Assembly (NCBI RefSeq): GCF_003814555.1
Contig: NZ_RKQN01000002.1
Span: 744,001-808,000 of the forward strand
Reading direction: 5' to 3'
DNA from: Vulcaniibacterium tengchongense
GTDB lineage: Bacteria > Pseudomonadota > Gammaproteobacteria > Xanthomonadales > Xanthomonadaceae
Length of the DNA: 64,000 nt
Positions 21,430 to 29,654 of the stretch are shown one piece after another. The notes beneath the pieces are model-generated. The model saw only the letters and a list, made by a program, of their open reading frames with translations. It was not told where the DNA came from and did no database searches. The position numbers and the translations under genes are program-made. Numbering within the stretch: position 1 is the first letter of the stretch; the number at the start of each line of letters is the position of its first letter.

Positions 21430-22104
21430 ATGACGCAAGACTTCGAAATCCACCCTCATACCGATGAAGAACGCGAAGGTCTGAACTGGGCGCGCATCGC
21501 CGGTATCACCATGGCGATCGCGGTGCATGCCGCCGCGCTGCTGTTGCTGCTCGCGCCGATGGCGCCGCCGGCCCAGCAGGAGCGCAAGGAAGAGGTCACC
21601 TTCGTCAACATCATCAAACCGCCCCCGCCGCCCCCGCCCCCGCCGCCGCCGCCGCCGGAGCCGCCGAAAGAGCTGAAGCCGCCGCCGAAGATCGCGCCGC
21701 CGCAGCCGACGCAGCTCCCGCCGCCGCCGGAAGAGCCGCCGATCGTGGTCGAGGATCCGAGCCCGGTCGACGTCGAGGCACCGCCGCCGGCGCCGCCGGC
21801 GCCGCCCGCGCCGGCCACGACGATCGAGTCGAGCGTGGATCCGTCCTCGCGGCGCCTGAACCCGCCGAAGTACCCGCCGACCGAGGCCCGCCAGGGCATC
21901 GGTGGCACCGTGGTGCTGATCATCAGCATCGACGGCCAAGGCAATGTGCTTGATGTCTCGGTCGAGAAGTCGAGCCGCAACCGCAACCTCGACCGTGCCG
22001 CCATGGACGCAGCCCGGAAGTGGAAGTTCAACCCGGAGATGCGCAACGGCGTCGGCGTTCCCAGCCGCGTCCGCGTCCCCGTCGACTTCGTCCCGCCGAC
22101 CTGA
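21430..22104 (+). CDS. tonB: TonB energy transducer
   Basis: A 224-residue inner-membrane protein that links the proton-motive force, via ExbB/ExbD, to outer-membrane TonB-dependent receptors. It has an N-terminal transmembrane helix (about residues 19-42, IAGITMAIAVHAAALLLLLA), a rigid Pro-rich periplasmic spacer with 13 prolines in a row followed by many PP pairs, and a C-terminal TonB domain (KYPPTEARQGIGGTVVLIIS, then AARKWKFNP). The ATG at 21430 gives the usual short cytoplasmic tail; an in-frame ATG at 21376 would add 18 residues, but its GGGAG lies only one base from the start codon. The order TPR-tonB-exbB-exbD-exbD is conserved in Xanthomonadaceae. Confidence 0.94.
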   Translation: MTQDFEIHPHTDEEREGLNWARIAGITMAIAVHAAALLLLLAPMAPPAQQERKEEVTFVNIIKPPPPPPPPPPPPPEPPKELKPPPKIAPPQPTQLPPPPEEPPIVVEDPSPVDVEAPPPAPPAPPAPATTIESSVDPSSRRLNPPKYPPTEARQGIGGTVVLIISIDGQGNVLDVSVEKSSRNRNLDRAAMDAARKWKFNPEMRNGVGVPSRVRVPVDFVPPT

Positions 22105-22177
22105 CCGGTCGGCCGGGGCCTCTTCCCGCAACACGTAACAACTTCTTCCCATTCCACGACACTCAAAGGTAAGCGTC

Positions 22178-22933
22178 ATGCTGCAGGAAACCACCACCGC
22201 CGCTGCGACCGGAGCCGGGGGCAACGCCCAGGCGCTTCAGCAGATGAGCTTCGCCCATCTGCTGCAGAACTTCGATCTGGTCGGCTGGATCGTCTTCCTT
22301 ACCCTCGCCCTGATGTCGGTGATGTCGATCTACTGGATCGTCGTCAACTTCATCAAGAACATGCGCCTGCGCGCCACGTCGGACCGCGTCATCAGCACGT
22401 TCTGGGAAACCCCGAACGCGCAGGACGCCATCCGCTACATGGAAGAGCAGCCGCGCTTCGAGCCGTTCTCGAAGATCGCCCTCGACGCCGCCCAGGCCGC
22501 GGCGCACCACCAGCGCCACGAAGGTTCGCGCCTGGTCGAGTCGCTGAACCGCTCCGAGTTCGTCGACCGCGCCCTGCGCCAGGGCGTGACCCGCGAGAGC
22601 TCCAAGCTCGAGGCCGGCCTGACCGTGCTCGCCACCGTCGGTTCGACCGCGCCGTTCGTCGGCCTGCTCGGCACCGTGTGGGGCATCTACCACGCCCTGA
22701 TCCGCATCGGCGCCACCGGCCAGGCGTCGATCGACGCCGTCGCCGGCCCGGTGGGCGAGGCGCTGATCATGACCGCGATCGGTCTGTTCGTCGCGATTCC
22801 GGCGGTGCTGGCGTACAACTTCTTCACCCGCATGAATCGCGTCACTAACAACAAGTTCGATACCTTCGCGCACGATCTGCACGACTTCTTCGCCACCGGC
22901 GCTCGCGTCGGCGAAGCGGCCGTCAAGCGCTGA
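22178..22933 (+). CDS. exbB: ExbB/TolQ family proton-channel protein
   Basis: A 251-residue polytopic membrane protein; ExbB pentamers surround an ExbD dimer and form the proton-driven motor for TonB. Three membrane segments are visible: about residues 35-57 (VGWIVFLTLALMSVMSIYWIVV), 151-175 (ATVGSTAPFVGLLGTVWGIY) and 192-215. The conserved channel segment TVGSTAPFVGLLGTVWGI and EALIMTAIGLFVAIPAVLAYN are clear. AAGGTAA lies upstream at good spacing. It follows tonB by 73 bases and is presumably in one operon with tonB and both exbD genes. Confidence 0.95.
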   Translation: MLQETTTAAATGAGGNAQALQQMSFAHLLQNFDLVGWIVFLTLALMSVMSIYWIVVNFIKNMRLRATSDRVISTFWETPNAQDAIRYMEEQPRFEPFSKIALDAAQAAAHHQRHEGSRLVESLNRSEFVDRALRQGVTRESSKLEAGLTVLATVGSTAPFVGLLGTVWGIYHALIRIGATGQASIDAVAGPVGEALIMTAIGLFVAIPAVLAYNFFTRMNRVTNNKFDTFAHDLHDFFATGARVGEAAVKR

Positions 22934-22980
22934 TGCGGTCGTAACACCGACGCCCTTTCGAAGCAGGTTGGAGTTCGGAC

Positions 22981-23400
22981 ATGGCCTTTAGTGCAGGCAA
23001 CGACAGCGGCGGCCCGATGGCCGAAATCAACGTCACGCCGCTGGTCGACGTGATGCTGGTGCTGCTGATCATCTTCATGATCACCGCACCGTTGATGTCG
23101 CATAAGGTCAAGGTCGACCTTCCCGAAGCGAACCTCGACAAGCGCGAGGAACTCGCTCCCCCCGTACCGCCGATCACCCTGGCGGTACGCGAGGACGGCT
23201 CGCTGTTCTGGAACGACGAGCCGATCAACAAGGACCTGCTCGAAAGCCGGCTGTCGGTGGAAGCGCAGAAGACCCCGCAACCGCAGATCAACGTCCGCGG
23301 CGACAAGACGACCAAGTACCGCATCGTCAGCGAAGTGGTGCAGATCGCGCAGGCCCAGGGCATGCGCAAGGTCGGCTTCGTGGCGACCAAGGAACGCTGA
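22981..23400 (+). CDS. exbD: ExbD/TolR family protein 1
   Basis: A 139-residue single-pass membrane protein of the Ton motor. The N-terminal segment [21 protein letters not shown] (about residues 15-35) contains the essential membrane aspartate in LVDVML. The periplasmic domain follows. It shares the [18 protein letters not shown] block with the next gene almost base for base. A GGAG motif precedes the ATG. Two ExbD paralogues are standard in Xanthomonas-type Ton systems, where the second has been linked to specialised roles. Confidence 0.94.
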   Translation: MAFSAGNDSGGPMAEINVTPLVDVMLVLLIIFMITAPLMSHKVKVDLPEANLDKREELAPPVPPITLAVREDGSLFWNDEPINKDLLESRLSVEAQKTPQPQINVRGDKTTKYRIVSEVVQIAQAQGMRKVGFVATKER

Positions 23401-23421
23401 GCGCAACCGGAGACTCACGTT

Positions 23422-23841
<420 letters not shown>

Positions 23842-23875
23842 CGAAGACCGAACGGGTTTGACGCTTACCGTCGTG

Positions 23876-23902
23876 AACGCCGCCTCCGGGCGGCGTTTTT
23901 TT
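23876..23902 (+). terminator. Rho-independent terminator of the tonB-exbBDD operon
   Basis: The arms ACGCCGCC and GGGCGGCGT enclose a short loop and are followed by seven T bases. It lies 34 bases beyond the exbD2 stop codon. Confidence 0.92.
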
Positions 23903-24025
23903 GCGCGCTTGCCGGGGCGGGGCGGCGGGCGTGGCGTGGAGGCGGCATGGGGTCCGAAGGAGCCAAGGTCAGGGCCGTCTCCGCCTGCCTCCGCAACGAC
24001 CGCGCGCGGCCGGCGAAGCCGCCGC

Positions 24026-24365
24026 GATCAACGTCACCCCGCGGGTCGACGTGTGCCGGTGCCGCTGGTGATCTTCATGGTCGCCGCGGCGGTGGCCGTG
24101 CGGCGACCTGCGCCGGCCGCGGCCGGGCTCAGCGGGACGATGCCGCCGCCGCCGTCGGTGCCGGGGATCGACCCGCCGGCGGTTTCGCCTGGACGGCGTC
24201 GCGCGGGATGCCGACGCGCTGGCGGCGGTGCCGACCGACCTGGCGCGAGGCGCGCCCGGAACGGTGCCGCGGATCGAGGCCGCGGCCTAGCCGACTACCC
24301 GGATTCGCCGGCGCGCTGGCGCAGGCGCGACGGCGGGGGCGGTATCGCCCTGCCCGAGCCGTGCC
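24026..24365 (+). pseudogene. Decayed third exbD copy
   Basis: From 24026 the DNA reads ATCAACGTCACCCCG, as in both intact exbD genes. Translating with one missing base at the codon of the methionine gives INVTPRVDV-(x)-PVPLVIFMVAAA, aligned with [21 protein letters not shown]. After a Pro-rich stretch and another frame change, FRLDGVARDADALAAVPTDL and PRIEAAA align with the linker and mid-domain of ExbD2, and GFAGALAQARRRG with [13 protein letters not shown]. At least two frameshifts and stops (for example TAG near 24288) break it. It lies after the operon terminator and is not expected to yield protein. Confidence 0.72.
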
Positions 24366-24725
24366 TCGGACCGTGCACGCGATCAACCGCGATCGAAGAG
24401 TTCGAGGCGTGCGACGCGCGCACTGCGCGGCGGTGGCCCGTTTACGAAAGCGGAAGCAGGGACTGCGAGCGCCTTGTCGAAACAGAGGGTGGGCTGGCCG
24501 TGCGCGGACGTTGCGACGGTAGCGCTCGAATGCCGAAGCCGACGGCGCGCGGCATCGGCGGCGCTTCCGCCGAAGTGAGAACAGATGCGGTCAGGCCGAC
24601 TCCGGTCGCGACCGAACCACGCGCGACGGATCGCCGCGGCTGTGTCGAAATGGGCGCCGTGCCGCGTACCGGGCTTGCGGGGCTGCGATGCGGTTGCCTA
24701 GGCGCCGGCTCGCGACGCGGCCCTG

Positions 24726-24845
24726 CCAGCCGGGGATGCCGGCGAGGATCCGCAGGCGGTTGCTTACCGTCATGGCGAGGCCGTCGTAGCACCTCGCCGA
24801 TCAGCGCATGGCCGATCGAGACTCCAGCACCCCGGCACCGCGGTG
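24726..24845 (-). pseudogene. pdxJ 3'-end fragment, copy A
   Basis: On the minus strand this repeats the C-terminal codons of pdxJ as [14 protein letters not shown], compared with [13 protein letters not shown]-stop in the intact gene; the stop codon has become TGG. Small deletions break the frame upstream. No start or upstream pdxJ sequence is present. Confidence 0.8.
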
Positions 24846-24970
24846 GGAACGGAGCGAGAACGGATCGCCGCGGCTGTGTCGAAACGGGCGCCGTGCCGCT
24901 TGCCGGGGCTTGCGAGGCTGCGATGCGGCGGCCAGGCGCCGGTTCCGCGCCGGCTCGCGACGCGGCCCTG

Positions 24971-25093
24971 CCAGCCGGGGATGCCGGCGAGGATCCGCAG
25001 GCGGTTGCGTACCGTCACGGCGAGGCCGTCGTACAGCGCCTCGCCGATCAGCGCATGGCCGATCGAGACTCCAGCACTCCGGCACCGCGGTGG
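24971..25093 (-). pseudogene. pdxJ 3'-end fragment, copy B
   Basis: A second 3' fragment, reading [14 protein letters not shown] with the stop codon also changed to TGG. It is closer to the functional end than copy A. Both fragments share Arg where intact pdxJ has Tyr (RNRLR versus RNYLR), so A and B may descend from one duplicated copy. Confidence 0.82.
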
Positions 25094-25217
25094 GAACGGA
25101 GCGAGAACGGATCGCCGCGGCTGTGTCGAAACGGGCGCCGTGCCGCGTGCCGGGGCTTGCGGGGCTGCGATGCGGCGGCCAGGCGCCGGTTCCGCGCCGG
25201 GTCGCGAAGCGGCCCTG

Positions 25218-25988
25218 TCAGCCGGGGATGCCGGCGAGGATCCGCAGGTAATTGCGTACCGTCACGGCGAGGCCGTCGTACAGCGCCTCGCCGATCAGCG
25301 CATGGCCGATCGAGACTTCCAGCACGCCCGGCACCGCGGCGAGGAACGGACCGAGATTGGCCTGGCTGAGGTCGTGGCCGGCGTTGACGCCGAGGCCGGC
25401 GCCCTGGGCGCGGCGCGCGGCCTCGGCGAAGTGCGCGGCCATCGCCGCGCCGGTGCCGGCTGCGTGCGCCTCGGCGTAGGGGCCGGTGTACAGCTCGACC
25501 CGGTCGGCGCCGCTCGCCGCGGCCGCGCCGATGCTGTCGCGCGCGGCCGCGGTATGCGCGTCGGCGAACAGGCTGACCCGGCAGCCCAGCGCCTTCAGCG
25601 CGGCCACGTGCGGGCGTAGCCGGTCGAGATCGTGGCGGAAGTCGAAACCGTGGTCGGACGTGAGCTGGCCGTCGGCGTCCGGCACCAGCGTCGCCTGCGC
25701 CGGCCGCGCCTGCTCGCACAGGGCGAGCAGGCCCGGATAGCCGGGCCGCGGCGGCGCGAACGGATTGCCCTCGATGTTGAACTCGGCGCGGTAGGCGCGG
25801 GTCAGCTCGGCCAGGGCGAGCACGTCGTCGGCGCGGACGTGGCGCGCGTCCGGGCGCGGGTGCACGGTGATGCCGTGGGCGCCGGCCTCGAGGCAGGCCT
25901 GCGCGGCGCGGACCACGTCCGGCTCGCGGCCGCCGCGCGAATTGCGCAGCACGGCGATCTTGTTGACGTTGACGCTGAGCAAGGTCAT
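25218..25988 (-). CDS. pdxJ: Pyridoxine 5'-phosphate synthase
   Basis: A 256-residue TIM-barrel enzyme that condenses 1-deoxy-D-xylulose 5-phosphate with 1-amino-acetone 3-phosphate (3-phosphohydroxy-1-aminoacetone) to make pyridoxine 5'-phosphate, the last ring-forming step of vitamin B6 synthesis. The start [20 protein letters not shown], the active-site segment [20 protein letters not shown], the QATLVPD block and [15 protein letters not shown] are all clear. Its end is part of a tandem repeat array extending downstream. It is convergent with the exbD operon. The start at 25988 fits the family's N-terminus. Confidence 0.96.
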   Translation of the reverse strand: MTLLSVNVNKIAVLRNSRGGREPDVVRAAQACLEAGAHGITVHPRPDARHVRADDVLALAELTRAYRAEFNIEGNPFAPPRPGYPGLLALCEQARPAQATLVPDADGQLTSDHGFDFRHDLDRLRPHVAALKALGCRVSLFADAHTAAARDSIGAAAASGADRVELYTGPYAEAHAAGTGAAMAAHFAEAARRAQGAGLGVNAGHDLSQANLGPFLAAVPGVLEVSIGHALIGEALYDGLAVTVRNYLRILAGIPG

Positions 25989-26080
25989 CGCGGCGCGAGC
26001 ATAGCAGTTCGCGCCGGCGCGGCCCGTGGCGCGGCGACGCCGGCCCACCCACGCGCACGCGGGCGGCGTGCAAGCGCGGG

Positions 26081-26338
26081 TCAGACGGCGGGCGGGCTCG
26101 GCGGTTGCCCTGCGCGGCGCGCTTCGGCCTGCTCGCGCAGGCGGCGCAGTTCGGCCGGGTCGAGGATCAGCGCCGCGTCGCGACTGTGGCTGCCCACGCG
26201 TTGCGCCAGCAACGCCATCACCCAGGCCAGCCCCAACGCCAGCGCGGCCAGCAGGCAGACCAGCAGGATCGCGACCGAGGAGGTCTTGAACGCGATCGCG
26301 AGCGCGACCAGCGCCAGCAGCAGGTAGAGCCAGTGCAT
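26081..26338 (-). CDS. Small membrane protein, unknown function
   Basis: An 85-residue protein with two hydrophobic segments (about residues 2-20, [16 protein letters not shown], and 22-43, [21 protein letters not shown]), then a charged Arg/Glu-rich tail ending GQPPSPPAV. The ATG at 26338 is chosen because the membrane segment starts there. It lies 92 bases upstream of pdxJ in the same direction. I do not recognise the family with certainty; similar small proteins in Xanthomonadaceae are annotated only as hypothetical. Confidence 0.68.
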   Translation of the reverse strand: MHWLYLLLALVALAIAFKTSSVAILLVCLLAALALGLAWVMALLAQRVGSHSRDAALILDPAELRRLREQAEARRAGQPPSPPAV

Positions 26339-26782
26339 CGCGACGATGCTCCATGGGGGCGACGGGTGCCGGCAGTGTAGCCCGCCGCTTCGCGCCGGCC
26401 GCGGCCGGCCGCCCGGCCGCGGCGACCGTCGGTCGCCCCGGCGACGGCGCCCGCCGCGGCCGCGGTCGCCCTTGGCGGTATCGCCGTCGGGCCGACCGCC
26501 CGAGGCCGGACTCGCGGAACCGAAGCGCCGCATGCAAGTGCGTGGCAAAGCGCGGAGGCGGGGCAACGCACCGCCGGCGTCCGCCGCGTGCCGGGGCCAC
26601 GGCGAAGCGGGCCCTCCTGCCGCCCCTCCCCGGACCCGCAGCGGCCGCCGGTGATGCCCGCAAGAACGCGCGCCGCGCCGCCGGACGGGGCGGGCGCGAA
26701 CGGCGTGCGGTGCGAAGGCCTGCCGGCGAACCCCGGCTCGCGTCCATGTTCCCGCCCTCGCCCGCGCGCCGTCCGCCGCGGG
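26339..26782. other. Intergenic region, no gene seen
   Basis: About 440 bases of extremely GC-rich DNA between cls (upstream) and the small membrane protein gene. Open frames here have arginine/alanine-rich translations without motifs. No terminator with a T-run was found after cls. Confidence 0.5.
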
Positions 26783-28219
26783 TCAAAGAAGCGGCGACAC
26801 CAGGCGCGCCAGCGCCTCGGGCAAGCGGCTGCGCCACAGCGGCTGCGCGCGATCGGGCCGCACCCGCGGCGCCATCGAGCACTCGTGCTGGATCAACTGC
26901 GCCAGCTGCGCGGCCACCCCGGCGTCGCGGAACAGCACCGACACCTCGAAGTTGAGGCGGAAGCTGCGGTGGTCGAAGTTGGCGCTGCCGAGGATGGCGA
27001 GGTCGTCGTCGCACAGCAGCGCCTTGCTGTGCAGCATGCGCGGGCCGTACTCGTGGATCTTGACCCCGGCCTGGAGCAGTTCGTCGAAGTAGGAACGCGC
27101 CGCGTAGGTGACCACGCGGCTGTCGCAGCGCCTGGGCACCAGCAGGCGCACATCGAGCCCGCCGAGCGCGGCCGAGGTCAGCGCCATGCGCGCGGCCTCG
27201 CCGGGCACGAAGTACGGCGTGACCAGCCACACCCGGCGCCGCGCGGCGTGGATCGCGCCGACCTGCAGGCGGTGGATCGCCTCCCAGGACGAATCCGGGC
27301 CGGACACCAGCACCTGCGCGGCGATCGGCCCGGGCTGCGGCGCCGGGCGGTGCAGGCGCAGCGGCGGCTCGCCGGTGGCGTAGGCCCAGTCCTCCAGGAA
27401 CACCAGCTCCAGCTCGCGCACCACGTCGCCCTCCAGGCGCAGGTGCAGGTCGCGGAACGCGTCCTCGCGCAGGCGCTCGTCCTGGTCGTCGGTGACGTTG
27501 ATGCCGCCGGTGAAGCCGATGCGGCCGTCGATCACCACGATCTTCCGGTGCGTGCGCAGGTTCAGCCACGGCCGCCGCCAGAACCAGCGCAGCTTCATCG
27601 GATGGAACCAGGCGACCTCGGCGCCGGCGTCGCGCAGCGGGCGCAGGAAGCGCTCGCGGGTGCGCCCGGAACCGACCGCGTCGAGCAGCAGCCGCACCTG
27701 CACCCCGGCGCGGGCGCGCTCGATCAGGGCGTCGCGCAGCGCGGTGCCGGTGCGGTCGGGCAGGAAGATGTAGTACTCCAGGTGCACGTGCTCGCGCGCC
27801 TGCGCGATCGCCTCCAGCAGCGCCCGGTACTTGGCGGCGCCGTCGACCAGCAGGCGCACGTCGGTGGCGGTGCTCGGCGGCAGGCCGGTGGTGGCCTGGG
27901 CCAGGCGCGCCAGTTCGATCGCGTCGGGGCTCGGGTCCAGGCCTTCCGGCGGCGGCGGCAGCGCGGCGCGGGCGCGGGTCCGGCGCAGGCGTTGGCGGGT
28001 GATCCGCTGCGGGCCGAAGAAGTAGTAGATCAGGAAGCCCAGATAGGGCAGCGCGGCCAGGCTGATCAGCCAGCTCAGCGTCGCCACCGGCTCGCGTTTC
28101 TGCAGCACGATCCACAGGCCCAGGCCGACCAGATAGCCGAGCCAGCCCAGGGTCAGGTAGAAGCCCAGGTCCGGGATCGAGGCGAACGCCTCCCGGGCGC
28201 TGCGCAAGGCGTCGAGCAT
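26783..28219 (-). CDS. cls: Cardiolipin synthase (phospholipase D family)
   Basis: A 478-residue inner-membrane enzyme that makes cardiolipin from phosphatidylglycerol. Two N-terminal membrane segments lie at about residues 18-39 and 47-68. Two HKD catalytic motifs follow: His224-x-Lys226 with Asp231 ([20 protein letters not shown]) and His397-x-Lys399 with Asp404 ([21 protein letters not shown]). Length and layout fit bacterial Cls (about 480). The ATG at 28219 opens the family homology ([12 protein letters not shown]); the longer frame upstream overlaps the start of the divergent radical SAM gene. Confidence 0.94.
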   Translation of the reverse strand: MLDALRSAREAFASIPDLGFYLTLGWLGYLVGLGLWIVLQKREPVATLSWLISLAALPYLGFLIYYFFGPQRITRQRLRRTRARAALPPPPEGLDPSPDAIELARLAQATTGLPPSTATDVRLLVDGAAKYRALLEAIAQAREHVHLEYYIFLPDRTGTALRDALIERARAGVQVRLLLDAVGSGRTRERFLRPLRDAGAEVAWFHPMKLRWFWRRPWLNLRTHRKIVVIDGRIGFTGGINVTDDQDERLREDAFRDLHLRLEGDVVRELELVFLEDWAYATGEPPLRLHRPAPQPGPIAAQVLVSGPDSSWEAIHRLQVGAIHAARRRVWLVTPYFVPGEAARMALTSAALGGLDVRLLVPRRCDSRVVTYAARSYFDELLQAGVKIHEYGPRMLHSKALLCDDDLAILGSANFDHRSFRLNFEVSVLFRDAGVAAQLAQLIQHECSMAPRVRPDRAQPLWRSRLPEALARLVSPLL

Positions 28220-28473
28220 GCGGGTCTCGCTGAACCGTTCAGAGGCGTGTCGTCGCAAGGGCTGCGACGGCCGGGACCTAGGATAGCCAGGAAGCCCCCT
28301 TTCCCGCCTTTCGCCGCGGCAGGGCATCCGGAGCCCCTCTCCAGAGTATCGCCGACGCCCACTCTGGCCCTTGCCCTGTCCGTTAGAAGGACAGCGGCGC
28401 GGTGGCCGGCGGGGAGGTCGCTCCGGGTGGCACCGGGGGCGGAGGGTCCCGTGAGTTGGTTTGGAGGCCGGTT

Positions 28474-29559
28474 GTGGACGCGCGCAAACCCCAGGCACCG
28501 ATCAAGGGCCGCGGCGCCGCCTCGTACGTGGACGGGCGCTATGCCAAGACCGTGGCCCGCGGCGAGGACGACGGCTGGGGCTCGGTGTACGAGGACCTGC
28601 TCGAGCCGCCGCACCCGGACACGCGCGTGACCGAGGAGCGCGCGCGCAGCGTCGTCAGCCGCAACGACTCGCCCGACGTCGGCTTCAGCCAGTCGGTGAA
28701 CCCGTACCGCGGCTGCGAGCACGGCTGCGTGTACTGCTTCGCCCGGCCCTCGCACGCTTATCTCGACCTGTCCCCGGGCCTGGACTTCGAGACCCGGCTC
28801 TACGCCAAGACCAACGCCGCCGAGCGCCTGCAGGCCGAGCTGGCCAGGCCCGGCTACCGCTGCTCGCCGATCGCGCTGGGCATCAACACCGACAGCTACC
28901 AGCCGATCGAGCGCCGCTACCGCATCACCCGTTCGCTGATCGAGGTGCTGTCGGCCTGCTCGCACCCGTTCAGCCTGATCACCAAGAACGCCGCGGTGGT
29001 GCGCGACCTGGACCTGATCGCGCCGATGGCCAGGCGCGGCCTGGTCACCGTGTATTTCTCGGTGACCTCGCTCGACAACAAGCTCTCGGCGCGGATGGAG
29101 CCGCGCGCCTCGGCCCCGCACGCGCGGCTCAAGGCGATCCGCGCGCTGAGCGAAGCCGGCGTGCCGGTCGGGGTGATGGTCGCGCCGACCATCCCGATGA
29201 TCAACGACCGCGAGCTCGAGCACATCCTCGAAGCCGCGCGCGAGCACGGCGCCGGCGCCGCGGGTTACGTGCTGCTGCGCCTGCCGCACGAACTCAAGCA
29301 GATCTGGCGCGAGTGGCTGGAGCTGCATTACCCGGACCGCGCCGCGCACGTGATGAGCCTGATCCGGCAGATGCGCGGCGGCAAGGACTACGACAGCACG
29401 TTCGGCGCGCGCATGCGCGGCGAAGGCCCGTTCGCGCAGCTGATCGCGCAGCGCTTCGCCAAGGCGCACAAGCGCCTGGGCTTCGGCCGGCTGCCGCCGC
29501 TGGATACCGGCCAGTTCGTGCCGCCGCGCAAGCCTTCGCCGCAGGGCGAACTGTTTTGA
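28474..29559 (+). CDS. PA0069-type radical SAM protein
   Basis: A 361-residue radical SAM enzyme of the PA0069/Rv2578c group. The cluster motif CEHGCVYC (C-x3-C-x2-C) binds the 4Fe-4S centre that cleaves S-adenosylmethionine; the segment NPYRGCEHGCVYCFARPSHAY is diagnostic. SPIALGINTDSYQPIER and ITKNAAVVRDLDL are other conserved blocks. I choose the GTG at 28474 because GGAGG lies six bases before it and family homology starts right after; an ATG at 28402 would add 24 low-complexity residues. The chemical reaction is not known for the family; spore photoproduct lyase-like DNA repair has been suggested from sequence only. Confidence 0.88.
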   Translation: MDARKPQAPIKGRGAASYVDGRYAKTVARGEDDGWGSVYEDLLEPPHPDTRVTEERARSVVSRNDSPDVGFSQSVNPYRGCEHGCVYCFARPSHAYLDLSPGLDFETRLYAKTNAAERLQAELARPGYRCSPIALGINTDSYQPIERRYRITRSLIEVLSACSHPFSLITKNAAVVRDLDLIAPMARRGLVTVYFSVTSLDNKLSARMEPRASAPHARLKAIRALSEAGVPVGVMVAPTIPMINDRELEHILEAAREHGAGAAGYVLLRLPHELKQIWREWLELHYPDRAAHVMSLIRQMRGGKDYDSTFGARMRGEGPFAQLIAQRFAKAHKRLGFGRLPPLDTGQFVPPRKPSPQGELF

Positions 29560-29654
29560 GGCCGGGGTGACAACACGGGGGCGGGAAGCGACAGGCCGGC
29601 GCCGGCGCGCACGTTCCTCCACTTCCCCCTCTCGCTACCCCTTCCATCTCCGCT

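Larger units (their letters stand above)
23903..25217. other. Scar region between the exbD operon and pdxJ
   Basis: A 1.3-kb stretch between convergent exbD2 and pdxJ with no intact gene. It contains the decayed third exbD (about 24026-24365), an unassigned part (24366-24628), and two decayed copies of the pdxJ 3' end with their downstream DNA (24629-25109). Long open frames across it arise from GC-rich composition. Confidence 0.7.
24629..25345. repeat. Three tandem ~240-bp units derived from the pdxJ 3' end
   Basis: Units begin with the same GATCGCCGCGGCTGTGTCGA at 24629, 24863 and 25110 (periods 234 and 247 bases). Each holds about 110 bases of pdxJ-downstream sequence followed by about 125 bases that match the last 40 codons of pdxJ. 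The third unit includes the true pdxJ end. The first copy is the most diverged, with small deletions. Confidence 0.88.

Noticed and set aside
24591-25018. Leftward frames with starts giving [15 protein letters not shown] or [15 protein letters not shown]
   Set aside because: They are translations of the decayed pdxJ tail copies, where the stop codon was lost. They lack the rest of PdxJ and are not treated as genes.
24629-25345. Regularly spaced repeats that might suggest a CRISPR array
   Set aside because: Units are about 240 bases, nearly continuous, derived from pdxJ, and without short repeats and unique spacers; no cas genes are near.
26588-28630. A 680-codon rightward open frame covering the cls gene
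   Set aside because: It is antisense to cls, which has both HKD motifs and a normal length. Long antisense frames are expected at this GC content, and the translation is repetitive Arg/Gln/Ala/His-rich sequence.
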